Made by a program: the position numbers and the translations under genes. A stretch of 64,000 nt of DNA. It comes from Pedobacter cryoconitis. Its GTDB lineage: Bacteria > Bacteroidota > Bacteroidia > Sphingobacteriales > Sphingobacteriaceae. The notes under the pieces were generated by a model. It searched no databases, had not been told where the DNA came from, and was given only the letters and a program-made list of their open reading frames with translations. Of the stretch, positions 8,459-16,117 are shown piece by piece. Location of the stretch: NCBI RefSeq assembly GCF_014200595.1, contig NZ_JACHCG010000001.1, positions 3,162,001 through 3,226,000 of the forward strand. Direction: 5' to 3'. Position 1 is the stretch's first letter, and each line of letters begins with the position of its first letter.

Positions 8459-8916
8459 TAAAAACCCGCCTTTTCCAGAAACTCTATAACCTCTCCATTT
8501 GGACTATAAACCAGTGAATTATATACTGTAATAGCCGGATTACCTAAATGAAGTACCATTGGCTCATGACAAGGCGTCGCACCACCTGCAATAGCCATAG
8601 CATAAGCTATCTTTGAATCTTTGACAGTCAGGCAGATATGCAATAAAGCAGTTTGAACGAATTCTTCGTGTGCTTGTTTTTGCCTCCCTTGTGCCGGAAT
8701 ATCAGCCTGGTTATCATATATTTCAAGATAGCTGAAGCCATCTGGTGATTTTAACATCGCAGCCTGTTTAAGTTTAAACTCTGGTAATGACCACATATGA
8801 CTTACAGTATATCCTATTACTGTGGTGTAAAACTGAACTGTCTGTTCAAAATTTTCTGCTCTGATTGCAATATGGTGTAAGCCTGTTATCCCAATATCCT
8901 CTTTTATTGTTGCCAT
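8458..8916 (-). CDS. VOC family protein (glyoxalase/dioxygenase-like)
   Basis: The 152-residue protein begins with the vicinal-oxygen-chelate signature GLHHIAIRAENFEQTVQFYTTV and shows the second beta-alpha-beta-beta-beta module with HICLTVKD and the terminal Glu region GEVIEFLEKAG. The likely metal ligands are the His of HHIA, a second His and the Glu near the C-terminus. The reaction is unknown and could be glyoxalase, isomerase or resistance. It is divergent from an HxlR regulator with a well-formed inverted repeat between them, suggesting response to an electrophile or xenobiotic. Confidence 0.85.
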   Translation of the reverse strand: MATIKEDIGITGLHHIAIRAENFEQTVQFYTTVIGYTVSHMWSLPEFKLKQAAMLKSPDGFSYLEIYDNQADIPAQGRQKQAHEEFVQTALLHICLTVKDSKIAYAMAIAGGATPCHEPMVLHLGNPAITVYNSLVYSPNGEVIEFLEKAGF

Positions 8917-8968
8917 AATTTAAGAATTTATCTTCAAATTTACAGCTGGAAACGTTTATAGTAATGAA

Positions 8969-8984
8969 CTTACAAAATTGTAAG
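8969..8984. promoter_or_regulatory. Candidate HxlR operator
   Basis: CTTACAA (8969-8975) and TTGTAAG (8978-8984) form a perfect 7-bp inverted repeat with a 2-nt centre. It sits in the 91-nt region shared by the VOC gene and the HxlR gene. A compact symmetrical site of this size fits a dimeric winged-helix regulator. Confidence 0.5.
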
Positions 8985-9007
8985 CGATCAGATTTTCAGT
9001 TTATCAG

Positions 9008-9364
9008 ATGAGAAAAACCACTTCAACCAATTATATCAATGCACAAAAACTACATGGTCTATGCGATGCAGCTTATACTTTATCGCAGTTGAGTGGCCGC
9101 TGGAAGCTTACACTATTAGTAAAATTGAAGGAAGGCAATAAAAGATTTTCTGAACTTAAAGGAGAACTTCCTGCCATTACTGAACGTGTACTAGCCTTAC
9201 AATTGAAAGAACTGGAGAAAAGCGGGTTGATTCTTAAACAAGAATCTGCACTGAAAAACAAGCTATACTACTATAAACTATCACCCTTAGGGAAATCAAT
9301 GGATCAGGTAATCCAATCACTTTCAGATTGGGGCAAAATCAATAATTTACAGCCGGAATTGTAA
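9008..9364 (+). CDS. HxlR family winged-helix transcriptional regulator
   Basis: The 118-residue protein carries the HxlR motif set: a Cys near the N-terminus (HGLCDAAYTLSQLSGRWKL), the wing with ITERVLALQLKELEKSGLI, and YKLSPLGKSMDQVIQSL. The conserved Cys is the residue that redox-sensing members use. It is divergent from the VOC gene with a 7-bp inverted repeat between them. Its last 18 nt overlap the 3' end of the convergent DUF5686 gene, so transcription from either side runs through the other's stop. Confidence 0.9.
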   Translation: MRKTTSTNYINAQKLHGLCDAAYTLSQLSGRWKLTLLVKLKEGNKRFSELKGELPAITERVLALQLKELEKSGLILKQESALKNKLYYYKLSPLGKSMDQVIQSLSDWGKINNLQPEL

Positions 9365-11908
9365 GGTTGTTCTGATCGCGAAATTTGAAGGCTCTAATCC
9401 TGGCTCACTTAAATGTTCTTTTTGTGTTAAGCGGTGTAAGAAATCAATACGGATAATCTTAAAGATATTTTCTACACCATAACCAACCTCTACGTAAGGT
9501 ACGTTATTTAAACTCCGGTTCAGATTGGTACGTCCTCTTAAAAAGGCCTCATTGTTTTTGTTGGATAAACTGCCTTGCAGCACATTTAAAACAGCTACAG
9601 TACGTACGTTCAGGGACTTCAGCAGTGGAATACTGTTTGTAATCAGTCCTTCCATATGCTGGGTATAGTTCAGTGAAATAAACCGGTCACTTGTAAATTC
9701 CATAAAGCGCATGGTATTAAAGCTATAACGGTGGTTTTCAAGTAATGGATAAGGGATTGCACTAGGAATATATCCGGCGGTCAGAGAATAATCCCCTATA
9801 CCTAAAATCCCCATACGTGGTCTTTGGCTGATGTTAAAATAGAATTTGTTGTAGTCGAAATCTCCGCATAAAGCTTTAGTTCCCCTGATATATCTAAAGG
9901 TTAATATCGGGTTACTGTTTCCATTTCCAATGATTAATCTTTTATTGATTTTAGAGGATTCCAGCAAACGTCTTCCTGGTGTCCACTGTACTTCTGTTGC
10001 GATTTCAGAAACTTCATACCGGTTATAAGTCCGCTGATCTGCCTGATCGTGGTAATGAAAATTAAATAAAGGATCGAAAGTACGGTGAGCCAAAGTCAGT
10101 TTACCTCTTATGGTTGGTGTAATATCAGTTTGAATATAAGCCTGGCTTATATTTTGGGTAAATGGCCCCCTTCTGATTACTTTGCCATTCCGGATAGAGG
10201 CCATGAATACATTGTTCGCTTTATTGATAAAATTCTCGAATTGATAACCTGTCTGACCAATATCATGCTGGAAGGAAACACCCGCTTGTATCCATGGTTT
10301 GCGAGAGAAAATATAATCCACAGCAGCATTATATTTAATACGTTCATCTCTGAACCCGTAACTTAAAAATCCGCTTAGAATTAATTTATCACTAAAATTA
10401 GTATTGGTAGTCGCCCCTATTCTAAGTACATTTCCTTCCAAATCGTTGTAGCTATAAGTGTAAGGATAAGGGCCAAAACTTATTTTACCGACTTTATAAT
10501 AGCCGTTAATCAGCATTCCTGCAATATCTGCATAAGTTTTTACCAAAGGCAGGTTTTTAACGGTATCTATCATTTTATAGACTGCTTTATCCGCAGCTGT
10601 TAAAGAATCTGCCCGATTTTTCACCCAGTACTGGTCATCTTTCTTATTGACATCTTTACTCATCACCAGGCTTTCTTTAAAATCAGAAACCGGGTAATCT
10701 TTATTGACTTCAATATTTTTATTGGATAAATAGAATTTGGCAATAAAGCCGGATAATTTCTTTTGTGTAGTACCTACGTTAACGACAATACGGGTTTGTC
10801 CTGGCAACCATGCTGTGGTTCCTTCTGCTTTTACCATCGCCTGCTGTATCCTGATCTTATTCAGAAAGTTCAGGTTTGCATCTTTTGAAACCTTACAATC
10901 AATCTGGAATAAAGCATAGCTGTCACGTGTAATCCACATCACCCCATCAAAAGCGAGATCATGTGATCTTTTAGGCTTGAATTCAATTTTATAACACTCT
11001 CTGCCATTTATTTTATCATAAGCATCAATCAGCTCATAATTATAATGCGTTTTCCAGTTATCACTGGTAGGAGAGATAAAGTCTTTGTTTGCGAGTTTTA
11101 AAAAGTTATTGTAAAAGTTGTACTGCAAAAATGTAGAGCCCACTAATTGAGAAATCAGTGTTTCATCTTCTATCCCTACCCCACTCACTTTGGTACGCAG
11201 CACATTTTCGGTTTTTCGCTCCGGGTTAGTGGTATACTTATAATCGGAAACAGTTTCTGACATAAATATGGGTAAAATAGGTGTTCCTTCTTCCCCTGCA
11301 ATCTTTTGCAGATTTTCCATTAAAGGTAAAACCTGTTTGATCACCTTATTCTTCTTCATTTTCTCACTAATATTAGTGACCGATATTTCAATACGGTTAT
11401 AACTTTGATATTGATAACTTTTCAGATATTTCTGATCATTGACAGGTTTATTTTTAACCAGGTTATCCATGATTTCCCAGGCTGGGTTCACATAGCTTTT
11501 AGGACTGATGGTAACCCCATTTAAAATACGTCCATTAACAGCCAGCTGAAAATCAACTATAGTATGCGGAGCTTTAGGTAACAGCTTTTTACCCGGTAAA
11601 TAGCTGACATAGGCAGTATAAATAGAATCATTGGCGATATCATGAGGAACAGCCAGATGATATAAACCATCAAAATCTGAAGCAGTTCCCTTGATTGTTC
11701 CATTTTTAAGCTTTACAAAGATAGTTGCATAAGGAATAGCTTCACCTGTTTGTCCATCAGTTATTTTCCCGGTTATAACCACCGGTTGTTGCGCATATAC
11801 GGTATTTATGCCTAACACACACACCATGAATACAAAAAGTATACTGTATAAATGTTGTTTTTTGCCGGAAGATTGAAATAAAAAGAAGGTGAGTCCTTTA
11901 ACCTGCAT
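9347..11908 (-). CDS. DUF5686 family outer-membrane-type protein with carboxypeptidase-like regulatory domain
   Basis: After an N-terminal signal segment (hydrophobic LYSILFVFMVCVLGI, then an AQQ cleavage region near residue 40), a carboxypeptidase-regulatory-like beta-sandwich covers about residues 43-130 (ITGKITDGQTGEAIPYATIF). The rest matches the long DUF5686 pattern of Bacteroidota, ending in many aromatic-rich beta-strands and a terminal FRL, as in outer-membrane beta-barrels. It probably sits in the outer membrane. No biochemical role is established for the family. It overlaps the HxlR stop by 18 nt tail to tail. It lacks the plug domain needed to call it a TonB-dependent transporter. 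Confidence 0.8.
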   Translation of the reverse strand: MQVKGLTFFLFQSSGKKQHLYSILFVFMVCVLGINTVYAQQPVVITGKITDGQTGEAIPYATIFVKLKNGTIKGTASDFDGLYHLAVPHDIANDSIYTAYVSYLPGKKLLPKAPHTIVDFQLAVNGRILNGVTISPKSYVNPAWEIMDNLVKNKPVNDQKYLKSYQYQSYNRIEISVTNISEKMKKNKVIKQVLPLMENLQKIAGEEGTPILPIFMSETVSDYKYTTNPERKTENVLRTKVSGVGIEDETLISQLVGSTFLQYNFYNNFLKLANKDFISPTSDNWKTHYNYELIDAYDKINGRECYKIEFKPKRSHDLAFDGVMWITRDSYALFQIDCKVSKDANLNFLNKIRIQQAMVKAEGTTAWLPGQTRIVVNVGTTQKKLSGFIAKFYLSNKNIEVNKDYPVSDFKESLVMSKDVNKKDDQYWVKNRADSLTAADKAVYKMIDTVKNLPLVKTYADIAGMLINGYYKVGKISFGPYPYTYSYNDLEGNVLRIGATTNTNFSDKLILSGFLSYGFRDERIKYNAAVDYIFSRKPWIQAGVSFQHDIGQTGYQFENFINKANNVFMASIRNGKVIRRGPFTQNISQAYIQTDITPTIRGKLTLAHRTFDPLFNFHYHDQADQRTYNRYEVSEIATEVQWTPGRRLLESSKINKRLIIGNGNSNPILTFRYIRGTKALCGDFDYNKFYFNISQRPRMGILGIGDYSLTAGYIPSAIPYPLLENHRYSFNTMRFMEFTSDRFISLNYTQHMEGLITNSIPLLKSLNVRTVAVLNVLQGSLSNKNNEAFLRGRTNLNRSLNNVPYVEVGYGVENIFKIIRIDFLHRLTQKEHLSEPGLEPSNFAIRTTLQFRL

Positions 11909-12102
11909 AGTGTGGTAAATTGTTAAAGCTGAGATTTGCGTTCAATTAAAGCGTATTGTAATCACAATGTAAAAACTATTTATGTAATGTCAATGCATAA
12001 AAAAAGAGAATCACAAATGATTAGTTATTTTGAAACAAACCTGTTACAAATATAATGTTTAGGACATCGGTTTAGCATGAAAAGCTATTTGTTAATATAG
12101 AT

Positions 12103-12648
12103 TTAACAAATTTTAACTCTTTCCCAATCAGTTCTGGTAATTACAAACCAGTCATGGTCAATCCCTTTCAAATCAAACGTCTCCAGATAATGCAATCCTA
12201 TTTTTTCCAGCACTCCTCTTGAAGAAGTATTACCCGAATCGGCCATTGCGTAGATTTCATTGAGCTTCAATTCATTAAAACCATAGTCCAGAGATGCCCG
12301 GGCGGCTTCTGTCGCATAACCTTTCCCCCAATGTTTTTGAATAAACCGGTACCCCACTTCATAATAGCTGGTCTTATTATTATAGCTTCCGGTCACATAT
12401 TTTAATCCTGCCCAACCTATAAATTCATTTGAACCCTTTTTGAGTACTGCAAGGCGGCCCGTTCCATGATCAACGTATTGTTTTCTGATAAACTCAATAA
12501 TCTGCTCCGCTTGTTTAATATCAACAAATGGCTCTTCACCTAAATATTGAAAAACTAAAGGGTCAGCGTACAGCTCATACATAGCATTGGTATCAGACCG
12601 TAAAATCTCCCGTAAAATCAACCGCTCTGTTTCAGCTAGTACCTTCAT
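12103..12648 (-). CDS. GNAT family N-acetyltransferase (RimJ/RimL-like)
   Basis: This 181-residue protein starts with the RimJ/RimL pattern ETERLILREILRSDTNAMYEL and has the acetyl-CoA loop HWGKGYATEAARASLDYGF and the late NTSSRGVLEKIGLHY motif. Such enzymes acetylate protein N-termini or small amines; the substrate here is unknown. It lies downstream of the cyanophycinase gene in the same orientation but beyond a strong hairpin, so it is probably a separate unit. Confidence 0.88.
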   Translation of the reverse strand: MKVLAETERLILREILRSDTNAMYELYADPLVFQYLGEEPFVDIKQAEQIIEFIRKQYVDHGTGRLAVLKKGSNEFIGWAGLKYVTGSYNNKTSYYEVGYRFIQKHWGKGYATEAARASLDYGFNELKLNEIYAMADSGNTSSRGVLEKIGLHYLETFDLKGIDHDWFVITRTDWERVKIC

Positions 12649-12683
12649 GCTCCTTTTTTACCCGTAATTTAATAGATATTTTC

Positions 12684-12720
12684 ATAAATACAGCCATTAA
12701 GAAATAATGGCTGTATTTAT
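12684..12720 (-). terminator. Hairpin terminator after the cyanophycinase gene
   Basis: Positions 12684-12699 pair with 12705-12720 in a perfect 16-bp stem with a 5-nt loop. It begins 5 nt beyond the cyanophycinase stop on the minus strand and ends before the GNAT gene. The A/T-rich base of the stem supplies part of the U-tract. It marks the likely 3' end of the sigma/FecR/SusCD/peptidase unit. Confidence 0.65.
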
Positions 12721-12725
12721 ATAAC

Positions 12726-13613
12726 TTACTTCAGTTTAAACTGATCTCCGGCTCCGTAAACACTAAATCGCAGATTTTCAAAAGTAATCAGATGATTTTC
12801 CCGGATCTTTACCTTTTCAGGATCAGCTACGCAGATTACCTGGCTCACCCCGGCTACAGTAATCTTTTTACCTTGCACAATGATGGCTGTTCCTTCGTCA
12901 ATTCCAATACAATCATAGCCCGGATAAGCCGTTAATGCAGATAAAAGACGGTTATAGCGGCTGCGTTTTATAAAATGCTGATCTATAATAACAGAGTCCA
13001 GTAACCCCATTCCACTTTCAAACTCAATGTTATCAGCTCTGAGTTTATTAAAAGTTTCCCTGTAATTGGTATCCAGTAACTGGTTTCCGGTAATCATATG
13101 TTTACTCATTACCGCAGCCCCGGCACTTGTGCCGGCAATAGTCGCCCCGTTTTGATAAGCTTTATGAATCGCGCCATATACCGGAGTATTTAAAACCACT
13201 TTCATGAAGCGGCTTTGATCCCCTCCTGTGATAAAAACAAGTCTTGCTCCTGCCAGAGAATCAAGCCATGACTGATCACGTACTTTCTCTCCGGCAAAGT
13301 TGAAACTGTAAATATTGTTTTTAGCTGCTGCTGACAACTGGTTTTTAATCGCTTCAAATGAAGCTTCCGGCTCAGCTGTAGCCATAGGTAAAACTACGAT
13401 ATAATCGTTAGGTCTGAGATTAGCGGTTTTAATCAGTGTATTGATCAGCTCAGGAGAACGATCACCACCACCGATAATAAACAGACTTCCTTTGGATAGA
13501 ACCGGAATTGCTGGCTTAGTTTTATACTGCGCAAATGATGAATTTACTACAAATAATAAAAACAGAAAAGTTAATGCCTGAATGCGCAGCTGAATTTTAG
13601 AAGTCATCATCAC
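12726..13613 (-). CDS. cphB: Secreted cyanophycinase (peptidase family S51)
   Basis: Cyanophycinase is a serine exopeptidase that cuts cyanophycin to beta-Asp-Arg dipeptides. The catalytic nucleophile motif GTSAGA is present (S163), along with ITGGDQ (129-133), DQHFIKRSRYNRLL (211-224) and GIDEGTA, all diagnostic of cyanophycinase rather than aspartyl dipeptidase PepE. A signal peptide is clear (hydrophobic core ALTFLFLLFVV, then SSFAQ), so the enzyme should act outside the cytoplasm, like the extracellular CphE type. There is 1 nt between its start and the upstream isoaspartyl-peptidase stop, so the two are probably co-translated. The upstream SusCD genes suggest uptake of the released peptides. 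The exact substrate is inference. Confidence 0.9.
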   Translation of the reverse strand: MMMTSKIQLRIQALTFLFLLFVVNSSFAQYKTKPAIPVLSKGSLFIIGGGDRSPELINTLIKTANLRPNDYIVVLPMATAEPEASFEAIKNQLSAAAKNNIYSFNFAGEKVRDQSWLDSLAGARLVFITGGDQSRFMKVVLNTPVYGAIHKAYQNGATIAGTSAGAAVMSKHMITGNQLLDTNYRETFNKLRADNIEFESGMGLLDSVIIDQHFIKRSRYNRLLSALTAYPGYDCIGIDEGTAIIVQGKKITVAGVSQVICVADPEKVKIRENHLITFENLRFSVYGAGDQFKLK

Positions 13614-13614
13614 G

Positions 13615-14643
13615 TTATTTATAAATTAATACCTCAATCTTACCATTTTCAGTAACTGTTCCTCTGTACATCCCTTCAGTATTGAAAGGCATGCTTACAT
13701 TACCTTTTGCATCCAGGGCAATCAGGCCACCATCACCTCCCATTTTACCTACTTTATCCAATGCCGCACGGGAAGCATCAGCTACAGACATATTTTTATA
13801 TTCCATCATGGCCGAAATATCATGAGCAACTACGTTACGGATATAAAATTCGCCCCATCCGGTACATGAAATACCAGCAGTCGCATTATTTGCATAAGTT
13901 CCTGCGCCAATGATCGGAGAATCACCTATGCGGCCATATCTTTTATTAGTCATTCCGCCTGTGGAAGTACCCGCTGCCAGATTTCCATTCTTATCTAAAG
14001 CAACTGCGCCTACAGTACCAAATTTATAATCATGGTTAATGGTTCCTAATTTCATTGATTTTTTATTACCATGGTCTAAAACAGACTTGGTAGAATCTTC
14101 TTTTATCGCTTGTTGTAAGCCATCCCAACGCTCTTTAGTATAAAAATACTTAGGATCGACGATTTCAATTCCAGCTTGTTTAGCAAATAATTCTGCACCG
14201 TGGCCTACCATCATCACATGCTCAGATTTTTCCATTACTGCCCTGGCTGCTGATATAGGGTTTTTAATTGTAGTTACTCCTGCTACCGCTCCTGCCATCA
14301 TCGTTTTTCCATCCATAATTGCAGCATCCATTTCATTTTTACCGTCATGGGTAAATACAGCACCTTTTCCTGCGTTAAATAATGGAGAATCTTCCATGAT
14401 ATGAATGGTCGCTTCTACTGCATCTAAACTGGTCTTTCCTGATTTCAAAACGTCATACCCGGTCTGTAAAGCTTTTGTCAATGCTGCAACGTAAGCCGCT
14501 TCCTTTTCAGGGCTCATATTTTTCCTGGTAATTGTTCCCGCTCCTCCATGGATAACCATTACATATTTTTCTTGTCCGTAAGCCAGGTTAGCTACCAAAC
14601 AGCATAACAGGACAGCTATTATTTTTAAGTTCTTATTCATCAT
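13615..14643 (-). CDS. iaaA: Secreted isoaspartyl peptidase / plant-type L-asparaginase (Ntn hydrolase)
   Basis: The precursor is 342 aa with a signal peptide (IIAVLLCCLVANLAYG). It has HGGAGT near residue 32 and the autocleavage/catalytic Thr at T210 in HDYKFGTVGAVALD. The substrate-binding run GTSTGGMTNKRYGRIGDSP and the GTYA segment follow. These are hallmarks of type III asparaginases that hydrolyse beta-aspartyl dipeptides and L-Asn. A periplasmic location fits the signal. Next to cyanophycinase it would complete cyanophycin breakdown by splitting beta-Asp-Arg to Asp and Arg. It follows SusD by 90 nt with a hairpin between. It could instead repair or scavenge isoaspartyl peptides from protein ageing. 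Confidence 0.9.
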   Translation of the reverse strand: MMNKNLKIIAVLLCCLVANLAYGQEKYVMVIHGGAGTITRKNMSPEKEAAYVAALTKALQTGYDVLKSGKTSLDAVEATIHIMEDSPLFNAGKGAVFTHDGKNEMDAAIMDGKTMMAGAVAGVTTIKNPISAARAVMEKSEHVMMVGHGAELFAKQAGIEIVDPKYFYTKERWDGLQQAIKEDSTKSVLDHGNKKSMKLGTINHDYKFGTVGAVALDKNGNLAAGTSTGGMTNKRYGRIGDSPIIGAGTYANNATAGISCTGWGEFYIRNVVAHDISAMMEYKNMSVADASRAALDKVGKMGGDGGLIALDAKGNVSMPFNTEGMYRGTVTENGKIEVLIYK

Positions 14644-14692
14644 TTTGGTTCTTTTATTTTGGTTGAAGGTGATTTGAAATATAATAACAATT

Positions 14693-14727
14693 TTTGAGTG
14701 GAGAGAATTTACAAGTCTCCACTCAAA
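14693..14727. other. Intra-operon hairpin between SusD and isoaspartyl peptidase genes
   Basis: Positions 14693-14704 pair with 14716-14727 in a perfect 12-bp stem with an 11-nt loop, just after the SusD stop on the minus strand. No T-run follows in that direction, so I read it as an attenuating or mRNA-stabilising hairpin rather than a full terminator. Confidence 0.5.
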
Positions 14728-14733
14728 CGCGTA

Positions 14734-16107
14734 TTAATAGTTGGGATTTTGAACAGTGTTTTTATTAACAGAGATTTCCAATGCAGGCAATGGAAGCGAA
14801 TATTGTGCTTTTGAAGGCAGCAATTTAACAGCTCCAGAGGTATTTATGGCATCTTCTGGTAATCTTTCTACAGGCAAATTTCTGCGTTTCAAGTCAAAAA
14901 ACCGATGACCTTCAAAAGCTAATTCTTTAAAGCGTTCAGTATAAATTGCGAGGATCAGCTCATCTTTACCAGCAAAATTTACTGCGGTGTAGTCTTTTAT
15001 TCTGGCAGCACGCAAAGTATTCAGATCTCCGGTTGCATTACCTGTACTCTCTGCTTCGGCTTCTGCCCTGATTAAATACATTTCGCCTGTGCGGAACATT
15101 TTCAAATCTGCCAGCCCCGGTGAAAGTGCCGTACCCGCATATTTGTTAACCAGGTATTGGGATTTCTTAGCTCCCCTGGTATTATCAAATTTGATATAGG
15201 CCTGATAACGTATATCATTTTCCTGATCAAAAGAATTGATCAATTTAAAAGAAGGTGCATATAAAACTATATTTCCTGTTTGACGATAAAACAGGTCACC
15301 TGTCCTGGTTTCATCAGGCATCCTTTTAAGCTTCCAGATCACCTCGTTGTCGGCAGCATCAGTCCATATGCCAGGAAATTGCTCTGCTGTCGCCAGCGGC
15401 ATTAAATTGATAGCTTCAGTGGAGTAGGCTATTGCTTCTGCCCAGTTTTTCTCATACAATGCCAATCTTGCCTGTATTGCGGAAACACCTATTTTAGTTA
15501 CCCTTGTTTTATCATCAAAAGATAAAGGGATTAATGATTTGGCAGTTACAAGGTCAGCCTTAGCGGCAGCAACCACCACTTCAAAAGGATCTCTTGCGGG
15601 GTAACTGATCACTGAGGTTTTCATATAAGGAACTCCAAGCGCACCATTTTGGTAAGCCGAACCATACATTCTGAGTAATTCGAAATGACAAAATGCTCTT
15701 AAGGCCAGCAATTCTCCACGGTAACGGTCTGCGGTTACTTTATCAGTAATCGTGAGCTTGTCCAGCCCTGCCAATACTCTGTTTATCCTGTCTATAGCTA
15801 CATAATAGTCGTTATAAGAACTAGTAACAGATCCATTATCAGCAGTATAAAGCCATCTGTGGGCATCTGTATTACTTACTGTATTTTCTGCAGGCAGCAT
15901 TACTTCGTCAGAGATAATAGCATTTACGCCTATCAAAGTATAATTCAGCTGTCCATAAACTCCGATCAGCCCTAAATCGACATCATTCAGGTTTCGGTAA
16001 GCTTTCTCTGCATCTATAGTATCTGTAGGTTTTAAATCCAGTTTGGTACAGGAAGAAAAGGCCATAAACAGAGCAAGTATCAAAGTATATTTTAGAGGAT
16101 TAATCAT
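14734..16107 (-). CDS. SusD/RagB family outer-membrane nutrient-binding lipoprotein
   Basis: SusD-type lipoproteins form the lid of SusC transporters and bind the substrate. The start at 16107 gives a short signal peptide ending in a lipobox at FSSC (C20), followed by TKLDLKPTD, as in RagB/SusD. SusD-like helical repeats follow, with ELLRMYG, the TYTERFKELAFEGHRFFDLKR region and a C-terminal NPNY. It starts 10 nt after the SusC stop. The frame extends upstream to 16185, but that part overlaps SusC and gives no signal peptide. Ligand preference is unknown; the two peptidase genes downstream suggest peptides or cyanophycin fragments rather than glycan. Confidence 0.92.
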   Translation of the reverse strand: MINPLKYTLILALFMAFSSCTKLDLKPTDTIDAEKAYRNLNDVDLGLIGVYGQLNYTLIGVNAIISDEVMLPAENTVSNTDAHRWLYTADNGSVTSSYNDYYVAIDRINRVLAGLDKLTITDKVTADRYRGELLALRAFCHFELLRMYGSAYQNGALGVPYMKTSVISYPARDPFEVVVAAAKADLVTAKSLIPLSFDDKTRVTKIGVSAIQARLALYEKNWAEAIAYSTEAINLMPLATAEQFPGIWTDAADNEVIWKLKRMPDETRTGDLFYRQTGNIVLYAPSFKLINSFDQENDIRYQAYIKFDNTRGAKKSQYLVNKYAGTALSPGLADLKMFRTGEMYLIRAEAEAESTGNATGDLNTLRAARIKDYTAVNFAGKDELILAIYTERFKELAFEGHRFFDLKRRNLPVERLPEDAINTSGAVKLLPSKAQYSLPLPALEISVNKNTVQNPNY

Positions 16108-16117
16108 GGCTGTAATT

